DNA of 20,000 bases from Adiantum capillus-veneris (Eukaryota; Streptophyta; Polypodiopsida; Polypodiales; Pteridaceae): assembly GCA_014529385.2 (NCBI GenBank), contig CM043966.1:43638537-43658536 (forward strand), given 5' to 3'. The position numbers and the translations under genes are program-made. Positions 9,997 to 18,712 of the stretch are shown here, one piece after another; the stretch's first letter is position 1, and each line of letters begins with the position of its first letter. The notes below the pieces were generated by a model. It had not been told where the DNA came from. It worked only from the letters and a program-made list of their open reading frames with translations, and did not search any database.

Positions 9997-10238
9997 GTTG
10001 TGAGTTTTGATTTATATAGTACTAAATTTTTATTAAAAAAACTTAAAAACTCAATAGTACCATTAGAAATTTAAAAAAACTCCAAAATTATCGAAATTGT
10101 TACATGGAACCATTGATTGGGGCGTCAACAAATCACGTGGCATTACAATCTATGTTTAATATAGAAGTGGTTAGTGTCAAAAATTTATTGGTTTTCCACC
10201 CAACGCTTGCCATTTCCTCGCCTTGTCGCCAACCATCA
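9997..10238. other. AT-rich spacer between histone-like gene and copy B
   Basis: About 240 bp, very AT-rich, with several poly-A/T runs. It includes the TATA box of the histone-like gene and presumably the 3' UTR of copy B. Nothing else recognised. Confidence 0.5.
10011..10018 (-). promoter_or_regulatory. TATA box of the histone-like gene
   Basis: TATATAAA on the minus strand, about 93 bp upstream of the ATG at 9918. This gives a predicted start near 9985 and a ~65 nt leader. It implies the histone-like gene is a separate transcription unit and not read-through from the DDE-like gene that ends at 10239. Confidence 0.45.
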
Positions 10239-12873
10239 TCAAAATGGATCTTCTGCACTAGAAGCATGATATGATTGTGATCTCCTCACGCTAACCACTT
10301 TCTCTATTCTGCATTTCAAGCTTCTTTGCACTATGGTCTTCTTCCTTTCTCTCCCTGCTAAAACTCTATAGAACCAATTGAACATTTCGTGTAGGGCATT
10401 GCTCTTCTTTCTCCCACCTCCATGCTGTGTATTTTTAAAATACACTACTTTTGCTCGATAGTGTGAGCGCTCCATTCCTTGGCTACTCCAGATGCCCAAT
10501 GAACTGAATGTGTCAAGAAAAATTGAGCTATGAACAAAAAGAATGTGTTGTAAAAATATAAAACTTTAGTTCAAGTGACTGTTGTTTTTTTAACTGGAAA
10601 GACAAAGTGTTCAACCCACCATGTAATGTGTTATGTGCGTCTCCCCCTAGGCATCCACCATTTGCGCTGTGAAACTATTGCTTACAACATTTAAGGTGGA
10701 TATCTTAGCAGAAGTTAGCTTTGCCTTTTCAAGAAAATAAAAAATATCATCTACTACGACACACGAGCACACTTAATTCCTAGGGCTGCTTCGTTACCTC
10801 TGTATGTGGTAATGTCATGCACCTTTTTTCACAATTGAAACTCATTGGGACTTTGGAAGTTAGATTAGTCTGAAAGCATACGCCTAGATTTACTACCACA
10901 CATACATATTTTATTAGGACGATCCTGTGTACTTCCAGATGCCTTCTTGTCCTTTGATAACTTTACTGCACCTCCATGTAGGCCAACACTTGAAAGATTA
11001 GATTCGAGTTCTCTGATACACTCTTCCCTTCTTTCTGCAAGCTCCATATTCCAAGCATAAATAATATGGAGCATTAGCAACGTGTCAAGAATTTGTAGAC
11101 GGGCATGAAGAGTGCACACATGCCCATTTATCAAAGGAATCGATAGAATAGGATCCCAATTTGGATCATCCATGTCTTGATTAGGGGGTACACTCTGGTT
11201 ACAGCTGAGGATACCTTGAAACCATTGTTGTAGTGTTTTAACCACTGTTTGTGTAGTGGTCACACCTTTCGTAGAGTTGACTGCAGCTTTTCCACCCTTA
11301 CCCTTACCCTTACCTTTCGCAGAGTTGACTGCATCTTTGCCACCCTTACCCTTGCCCTCAGTTCCTAATGAGACTTTATTGTGGTAGCAATAAATGCATG
11401 GAAAGAGGGTCATTGCACCTTGCTTGCATCCTAATATACACTTGAGAGTTTTCAAGTCCCTTGACAAATTCCACTCCACTTGGAACGTACCCAGACCTGA
11501 AACCTAAATTGCTTTCCTTCTTGTTGTTGCCGAATGACGTCATTGATTGGGGTGTGATCAAAATACCATATGAGGGACTCATGTGTCTCATGTGGAAGAT
11601 GAAAAGCTACGAGCCACCAAATATTCTTCTTGAAATGAACACCTAACAGGTTTTTCCCTTCTCGCTGGCATCTAGCTCAACATCGATGTACACCAAGGCT
11701 CTGTTCACAAGCGTAACGCTTACCCTTTCGAGCTGTTGATCTTTGACAATCTGACACTCATCAAGCTTCATCACAAATATAACTTTGCCATCACACTCTT
11801 CTTGTGTCGACCCATAAAATTTGATCATTGACTCCTGGAGCTTCAACAAGTCAACAGACATTATTAAACTCGTTGTAAACGAAAGGATTTTTTTTCTTCG
11901 ACAAGTCTATACAAAGCTTTGTAGGCCTTGAAACTTATTCCTCCGCTGTCACACACCTCCATCATCTCCTGAGGCGACACAATTCTCTTTAGCTCACTAA
12001 AATACCTTTGGCACAAAACATTAGCAATGCTAGCATTGGATGGATCATCTAATAGCTCCACAAACTCCTTTGGTTTGATGATATGCTATAGTAGAGTATG
12101 TCCAGTTGTTTCAGTATCGGAATTGATTCCCATCAATTGAGTCAAGTTTCTGCATGTTGAAATAATATTAAAGCAACATGCAAAAACTGTATGAAATTAG
12201 AAGCTTGCATTTGTATTCCTACCGAGTTTGAAGGATATGTTTCTTTCGAGCTCCACCGCTTGAAGATAGCATAGACATCGCATGTCTCTTCCGCTTGCGA
12301 ATGTGATAGGCCAATGGAATGTGTAAGAGATGATTGATTTGCCGGTGCATATTACGTGCAGTGTGTTGTAGCTGAACATAATTGTCTAGACGACACTCTT
12401 GCTTCATTTTTGATGCTCTGCTTTTTTTATAAGCTTTGACATCTCATCATTTAGCTGCTTCATCTTCTCGTTGGCTTTCTCTCTGACTTGTTGGATGTCT
12501 TTCACGTACTTATCTTGCAATGATGAATAGGTAGCACATAGATGTTTTCTTACTTCCCTTTCATTGACAAAAGCTGAATGTAATCTCTAGCAGTAGCTAA
12601 ACAATCCATCTCTCCCATCTCCAATAAAACACAGTAGCTCAGTGACATTACAAAAAGGCGATGATGCATTGTCATTGGATCACCAGGGTAAATATGGCCA
12701 TCAATCCATAAGTTGATTGCCTTGCATCCATGATTCCGTAGCTGGTCTCCAACATTGGGATTAGATGTGCCAAGTCCCACAGTAGCATACTCCTCCTCTA
12801 AATTAGCGTTTAATTGATATGATTTTGTTTTGTGAATAGGAATGTCTTGCAGTGGTAGGGGATTGAATGACAT
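10239..12873 (-). pseudogene. Broken DDE transposase-like gene, copy B
   Basis: Diverged paralogue of 581-3330. Exon 1 (12873-12223) starts MSFNPLPLQ, has NLWIDGHIYPGDPMT (copy A: DIWTRGSLYPKNPMT) and a Lys/Glu-rich coiled coil, then RKRKRHAMS. After an intron at about 12150-12222 come FKAYKALYRLVEEKK, FVMKLDECQIVKDQQLERV, WWLVAFH, then FQVEWNLSRDLKTLKC, a Cys pair PCIYC, HVCTLHARLQILD, VGLHGGAVKL, HITHYM and, after another intron, QGMERSHYRAK and FNWFYR. The D of LDEC, the D of DLK and the E of GME are shared with copy A and are the candidate catalytic triad. Breaks are a frameshift near 12565, a stop near 12407, TAG 12086-12088, a ~50-codon deletion plus frameshift near 11870, a frameshift near 11500, TAG near 10866 and a frameshift near 10525. 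The 204-codon part 11479-10865 is intact. Confidence 0.72.
11265..11360. repeat. Two 48 bp tandem units inside copy B
   Basis: In-frame duplication (11265-11312 and 11313-11360) that encodes Gly/Lys-rich units of the pattern KGKGKGGK-AVNS-KG on the minus strand. It lies just after the PCIYC Cys pair. Copy A has no such sequence, so it is a copy-B-specific expansion. Its plus strand contains a short cccttaccctta run that looks telomere-like but is just the Lys-Gly codons. Confidence 0.85.
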
Positions 12874-13149
12874 TTTTGTTAGTTAATCAAGAAAATTAGT
12901 GAGAATGTGTAATGGTGACTGCTACAAGTAGGTGAAGGTGGTTATGGAGGAAAGAAGTGGAGACTACTCATAGATAGGAGAAAATGATTATTTTGTGAAG
13001 GGAAAAAAAAGGGGAGTGCAGCTCAATCTCCTTGGAATTCAAATTGTTGATCATGAGTGTAGAGAGAGAAATGTTACTGCACACAGAGGTAATGGATTTT
13101 TCCATTGCTCTCAACTGGAGCTGGAGTGGGAGAAGCATGAGGGGGGAAG

Positions 13150-13185
<36 letters not shown>

Positions 13186-13640
13186 TAGATAGAGAGAGAG
13201 AGAGGGAGGGAGATAAAAAGACAATAAAGGAAGAGAGAGTGTGAGAGAGTGTTAGTAGCGGTTAACACAGGCTACACCAATTATGCACCAAGCTGTAGAT
13301 GTGCTATAGTGCACAATATTTCCTTTTCCTTGTATAGGGCCTTGGGCTCATTTAGGAGTTCCAAAGTTGTATAAGTCTAGGCTAAAGAGCTCAACTTTAT
13401 CCCATAGTTGAAGGTGACGGCTGGTTTTTGAAACCGCGACCGCGAGAACCATACCCTAAAAAGGGGAGAGCATATCACCAAAGAAAAAAGAACAAAAAAG
13501 GAAAGTTCTTTACCATTTACCACCTCTCTAGGTTTAACCTCTAGCGGGGCGCCACCAAATTGGCCACACCTCTCCATTATCGCCAGAAGACGAACTCTCT
13601 CTCTCCTACTTCTCGGCTCCACCAATTCTCTCCCTCTCAC
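12874..13640. other. Non-coding upstream region of copy B
   Basis: On the minus strand the first 150 bp upstream of the copy-B start are pyrimidine-rich, like a plant leader or core promoter, with no clear TATA. It holds the (GA)n tract at 13147-13213. No terminal repeat matching the left side of the element (about 6.0-6.36 kb) could be found by eye. Confidence 0.5.
13147..13213. repeat. (GA)n microsatellite
   Basis: Imperfect GA tract of about 65 bp interrupted by GATA and GGGA. It produces spurious Glu/Arg or Leu/Ser reading frames on the two strands. Confidence 0.95.
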
Positions 13641-13754
13641 TTACTCTACCGCTGCATCACCCGGCCCAGTGGGCGCATAAGATGAGATACCTCTGTCACA
13701 CCCTCTGGCGGGCCGCCATAGATATTGTATTCTCTCTCTCTCTCTCTCTTCCAA

Positions 13755-13801
<47 letters not shown>

Positions 13802-13960
13802 GCTCGTCCACACCCCAGCCCCAGCGGGCCGCCATATTATACCCATCTTTCCCTCTCGTCCACACCCCATTCGTCCTTATAACACGCCCCCCCCCCCCTG
13901 TTTTCTTTCCCAACGCTGGCGGACCACTGGCCTTATATTGCCCCCCCTGCCCCCATCTTC

Positions 13961-13997
<37 letters not shown>
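13540..13997. repeat. CT microsatellites embedded in degenerate GCGGGCCGCCAT-type units
   Basis: Pure CT tracts at 13731-13749, 13759-13797 and 13962-13997. Around them the motif (A/T)GGCGGGCCGCCATA-TAT recurs in diverged form near 13543, 13707, 13825 and 13917, each followed by CT-rich sequence and 'cacacccc'. It looks like a decayed tandem array of roughly 90-150 bp units. ORFs across it are repeat artefacts. Confidence 0.6.
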
Positions 13998-14000
<3 letters not shown>

Positions 14001-15574
14001 CTCAATTCCCTTCCCACCCTCTCACCCTACCTCACCACCTCACACCCTCTCTCACTCCTTTTTCCCCCATGGTGGGAACCCGTTGTCAGGAGTTTTTTGG
14101 AGCAAGGGATTGCGCATATGTACATACACATGCATGGTGCATCGAATAAAGGATTGCCTATTTTCCAGAGCCAGGTGGTTACTTGGGGCCCACATGTGTA
14201 CAGGTAGGACAGGGTGTACATAGTGCATCGATTTTCACTATTACCAGTACCAGTGTGTTTTTTCTACAATAACGATGAGTTGGTAGCGCGTAAAACTTCT
14301 TGAGGAAGCTATCCATGGGCCGACGACATGAGGTAAGCAGGTGCATCAGATGGCATCTAGTGGCGTCAGGAGGTTGAATGGGGTCAATACTTGCACGTGG
14401 ATGAGTACGGACACAACGTGGGTGTTTTCTTGTGATACTTATGCAGAAAGGTCATCATGAGAACCACTTTTTGGGGCCACTTCACGTGGTGGTGGGATGC
14501 ATTATTGAAAAAAGTTGAGTGCCAGGTGTGTAGATGATGAAAAAAGGTGACAACTATGCACTGCTAGGTCAGTTTTTGGCCTGTTCGGGGTCCGTTTGAG
14601 GTCATCTAAAAGGCCAGGTGTGTAGATGATGCAAAAAGGTGACAACTATGCACTACTAGGTCAGTTTTTGGCCTGTTCGGGGTCCGTTTGAGGTCATCTA
14701 AAAGGCCAAGGGTGCCCAATTAAAAAAACTAGTGTGGGAGCTAAAATAACAGAGAGAAGACCAGAAAAAGAGTGGAGAGAAGAAGAGGAACAGCCGCAAC
14801 TGTGTTTTTGGTGTTTTTGGAGCCTGTTTTGGCCCTAAACTGCTCATCCAAGGTCGGATTTGAGCACTTTGACATTGTAGAGTGGGGTTTTGGGCCGTTC
14901 CAGACGCGATGGCGCTGTCCATTTTTCCAAATTCCTTACTGTTTTTCTGCTATTTTGGATGTGTAACTTTCTCCTATGAGTGAAGCTTCTGCTCCAATTT
15001 GTGATTGTATCTGGCTTATTTTATCCTTATTGTGTGAGCTATTTGCCCCATTGGTGTTGGCCCAAGCTCATTTGTATCTAAACATCAAAAGTTATCCTCT
15101 TTTGAGCTGAGTTTTTTGGGTGTGTGTGTGTGTCTCTGTGTGGAGTGGACAAGTGGATAGTCTCTCTCCTCTCACTCCATCGGTGTGTTCCCTGTCTCGG
15201 CCAGGAGGGTTGTGTAAGTCGAGAGGTGCCCTATAGTGTGTGTGTGTGTATATCCTTCCAAGAGTGTGTGCTGGGTCATTATAGAGGCATTCTATGTGTT
15301 TTCATCCCACCCACATTCTTTTGGTGCCCCCATGGACGGGGGACTGGCTCCATGTAAATCCAGTCAACTCTTGTCAATTTCTCTAATCCTTTCTTTCTCT
15401 CTCTCTTTTACAAGTATTGTTCATGCCAAGCTAATTAGGAGTAATGTTCGTTTTTCTACCTTTAATCAATTTCTCTTCTTCTGCTCTTTAAGAATTCTCT
15501 TAAAGGAAATGCTCACTATTGTTATTTCATTTCCTCTCCAGTCAATGTTATAGTCATATTCCATTACAAAGGCT
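13998..15574. other. Gene-free spacer with tandem duplication
   Basis: No credible coding frame. Contains the 92 bp duplication (14521-14706), short (TG)n tracts near 15120 and 15236, and a CT-rich run near 15395. The mixed GT/CT-rich stretch 15110-15420 could be part of a decayed LTR or leader, but no primer-binding site or terminal TG...CA pair was found. Confidence 0.5.
14521..14706. repeat. Tandem duplication, 2 x 92 bp
   Basis: Units 14521-14612 and 14613-14704 start gccaggtgtgtagatgatg and end gtcatctaaaag. They differ by only two or three bases, and the start of a third unit (ggcca) follows. The near identity suggests a recent event. No function seen. Confidence 0.95.
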
Positions 15575-16016
15575 CTATTTATCATGTTTGAGGTTGGAGG
15601 GGGGGATTTTAAGAATACCCATTGTCTTGTTGTCTTGGATTGGCACTGGCTGAAGCAGTCCATCGTAGCAAAAACGCAGCCTGTGGAGGGTGTCAAAATC
15701 CCTAGGCATTATTTGACACAATGCGCATGGACCACCAGGATATAGCCATCACTGAAGGATTCAATGAGGTAGTCCTCTGCAATCTCCTGTAGGAAAAGAA
15801 GAGCATTGTTGGTCCATTGCATGTCCACTCTCCAATGCTCGCATATCTCTCACAGCACTCGTTGAAAGGGAAGCCTTGGAATGTCCGATTGCATGTGCCT
15901 TTTGATCCTACACAGCTCTTGTAGGATACAACTGTGCGCCTCGTGTCAGCCTCTTCTTGCTTGAGCATGCAAGGACTCACATGTCACTCTTCAAGCATGG
16001 CCTTTCCACGAGCCAT
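15575..16016 (-). pseudogene. Histone H3 relic
   Basis: The minus strand starts MARGKAMLEE, like the MART start of H3. Switching frames, it shows TRRTVV and LQELCRIKRHMQS (H3: TVALREIRKYQKS), IPRLPFQRVL then a stop then EIC (H3: IRKLPFQRLVREIA), WRVDMQWTNNALLFLQEIAE (alpha-2), DYLIESFSDG, VVHAH, and after a one-base slip IMPRDFDTLHRLR (H3: IMPKDIQLARRIR). Loop 1 has the canonical H3 length, unlike 8729-9918. The tail before the core is about 28 residues, some 15 shorter than H3. Stops (16 codons or fewer from the ATG and at the R of VRE) and at least two frameshifts mark it as dead. No intron interrupts it, so it may derive from an intronless H3 gene or a processed copy. After the H3 end the frame stays open to TAG at 15575-15577. 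Confidence 0.7.
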
Positions 16017-16079
16017 CTCTACAAATAGCATAACCAAAAACCAATCACATTATGTGATCAAATGTTACTTTCACATAAG

Positions 16080-18458
16080 GCGGTTTGGATGCGGGGGCAC
16101 CTCCGTTGGCACGACGGCACCAGGGTTAACCCTAGACCTGAGGGGGAGGGAGAAAGGGGGATCGACCGCGGGGGGCCACGTCAAGGTCGCACGCGACGGC
16201 ACGGCTGAAACCAGCCCCAATGTAGGAGGGCCGGGCGCCGGCAGGGCGGGCCATTGTGCGGCGGCGCATGCCCGCCAACCCCCAGAGAGGGTCGTAGCCG
16301 AGGCCACGGCAAAGCAGGCGCCGCCGCACAGAGTCCCCGTCCACCAGAAAATACGACCCGCCAACGCCCGGCCGTCCAACACCGGGAAAAGCCACCGCAC
16401 GGAAGCATGCCGTTCGACACGTACGCCCCGAGGCCGAATAAAATTATGGGGGGGACAGGGTCCTGGGCACCCGACAACCGAAGGCCGGCTCGCCTTCCCG
16501 TGGACCCGGCTCCGCCTCTCGACACCGGGCCGGCGGCGCCGCAGCGCTTCCAACGCCATCCGTGTCGTCTTGCATGCAACATCCTGGGGTCGGGCCGGGG
16601 CGAGGGACGGCGGCCATCGCCAAAGCGACGCCTCCAGCTCGCATCGAGCACCTCCTCGTCAAGGGAAAACGCACCGCACCGGTCGGGAACAAAGCCCGTC
16701 GGCTCGGTCGTGCCCCGTCTCACGTCTAGGCACACGGGTTGGGGACCTTCCGTATCGATACAAGCTGCACGTAGCTAACGGCGAGGAAAATACCCGCCGC
16801 GTTCCTTGATCACACCGCGACCCGGGCGGGAGCTCACCGTCGTCGGCGCCCCGGCCCCGCACACGGTCCGCCGTCACTCATCGCCTACCGAGCCCCGTCG
16901 GCCACCCCCGAGCGCTCCAAGCCCCGCAAGACCCGAAAACGGCCCGAAAGTAGCCAAGCCCGTCAGCGGAAGGTAGCCTTGGCACTCGCCCGTGGGGAAA
17001 GGCATCCCAACGTCACAAGAGGGGTGCGGGGAACTCGTCGCCTCACCTCACCCGTCCCTCGCTCCGCGGTCCACCCCGTTCCCGTCTCAACCGAGCACCA
17101 CTACCCTTTGTTACGGGTCCCCTTTTTGGAGAGCATTTTGGAACCCTCCACCTCTCCTCGGCCTCTCGAGACGAGCTCAATTTCATGTTCCGAGGCCTCG
17201 AGGGCTCGGAGCCGACGAGAGGCCCCCGATGTGGGAAGACCCTTTAGTGGGAAGGGGCATTGATTGCTCGACTGGGGCTGATGCGCGAGAACGCCTCTTG
17301 GTGGCTTTAAGGTGGTTAGGTAATAAGGCCGGATCTGAAAGCAATCTATAGGCGCCCAGGGGATTAATGCCCAAAGGCATGCATAAGCGTGGGTTAAGGA
17401 ACCCGCGGGTTCACGGGCCCGTTACACAGAGACACAGGGCGAGCTCCATCGCCAAGGCCGCGAGAGCGCGTGCCTGGCCCTCATTCGCCAAGCCTGCTCA
17501 GAGGCGGGCCTTGCCAGCGCCCTGCGGGGTTACCTTCAGCCGTGAGCCTACCCAAGAGTGGGGGCCACGAGCTCTTCCCTCGCTGCTCAAGATCAAGCCG
17601 CGAGGTAGCAAACAGCACCCTCAGCTACACAGGCTCGGGGCAGCAGGCCTTTGGGATAAGCCTCCTACAGCTCAGGTTTTGAGAGTGGTCCAGCAGGCCT
17701 CTCGCGCAGTGGGTACTGCTCTTGGTTATCACAGGCAGCGCGAGGGCTGTTTTCAGGATAAGCAGGTACAGTGCGCGGGGCAACCGACTGAGTGGTTGTG
17801 CCCTTATCATCACAGGTTGGAGCCGCAGGCCATCCCCATTGGGGGGCTGCGTGCGTGGTTGTTTTACAGCAAGTATTGGGCCCAAAGGCTACCCATTGGG
17901 GCTGCGTATTGCATGCGAGACAGTTCGGACAGTTTGACAGGTTATTGGGCGCAAGGCCCCTACATTATGCTGGTTTATTGCTGATGCCCGCAGTGGGCTG
18001 TGGACTGGAATACACCCGTAGTGGGTTGTGGATCATTGCTCTCCGCCTGGTCTCCATTGAGCCAGAGCGTCGAGGCCTTGTGTGGCAACTTTGCATTTCC
18101 ACCTGGTCTTTGCTGAGCCAGAGTGTTGAGCCGGTTCAGAAGCTTTCGGCTGGTCTCTTGATAGAGACTCGAGCCCATTTTTGTTGTATGCCATACGGGT
18201 GAGCTTGAGGCTCCGAACCCGATTGTATCTCCTTTTTGGATTGAGCCGTGTTGGCTCCTCTAGTGACGCCGGCCACTATAGACCGGGCCATAGTTTGCTC
18301 TCGGGCTTGAGAAGCCCTCGTGTATTGATCTTTGCTGGAGCATAGTGGGTTCCCCGTTGTGTGAGACAAGGGGCCCTAACACCCTTATAGTTGCGAAAAT
18401 TCGTTGCGGGCCGGCAAACCCCACAAGCACCGTGGCAACCCGTATAGAAATCCCAACC
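16080..18458. other. GC-rich gene-free domain
   Basis: Composition changes sharply at about 16077-16080 from AT-leaning to strongly GC-rich and stays so. Long ORFs on all six frames are expected at this GC content and have no recognisable domains. About 17.26-18.4 kb holds weak internal repeats: cctggtct...gagccagag near 18046, 18102 and 18151, and cccattggggctgcgt near 17837 and 17893. The style resembles ribosomal-DNA spacer or external transcribed spacer, but no rRNA gene sequence was recognised in it, so this is only a suggestion. Confidence 0.5.
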
Positions 18459-18575
18459 GTGAACCCTGCGGTCCAAGGCGCTGAACCCCACAGCCGGGCA
18501 TGAACCCTGCGGTCCCGAAAAACCCCACGGCCACCCATGAACCCCGCGGTCCCAAGAAACCACACGACGCGTTTC
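18459..18575. repeat. Three short tandem units of about 37-41 bp
   Basis: Starts at 18459, 18500 and 18537, each beginning (a/g)tgaaccc(t/c)gcggtcc and continuing with a variable a/c-rich part (aaaccccacggcca). It sits just before the larger minisatellite and differs from it in sequence. Confidence 0.8.
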
Positions 18576-18712
18576 AACCCCACACACGGGGGAACGGGGG
18601 GAAACACCCTTGCTAGGGGAAGGCTTGACAAGGAGGGAGGAGGGAGGGGTTTGCCGCCGACGGGGAGGATGCGAACGGCCGACCGCACAGCATGGTGCCA
18701 CGGCACGGGAAG

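Noticed and set aside
11290-11350. Telomere-like cccttaccctta runs
   Set aside because: Only two or three units, and explained by Lys-Gly codons of the copy-B protein repeat.
13032-14207. ORFs encoding long Glu-Arg or Ser-Leu runs
   Set aside because: Pure (GA)n/(CT)n microsatellite translation.
15110-15420. LTR of a retrotransposon
   Set aside because: GT/CT-rich leader-like sequence, but no second copy, no primer-binding site, no polypurine tract and no gag/pol frames nearby.
15934-16809. 291-codon plus-strand ORF and overlapping long ORFs on both strands
   Set aside because: GC-rich, stop-poor sequence gives long frames in several phases at once. The protein is Arg/Pro/Ala/Gly-rich with no domain, and its start overlaps the minus-strand H3 relic.
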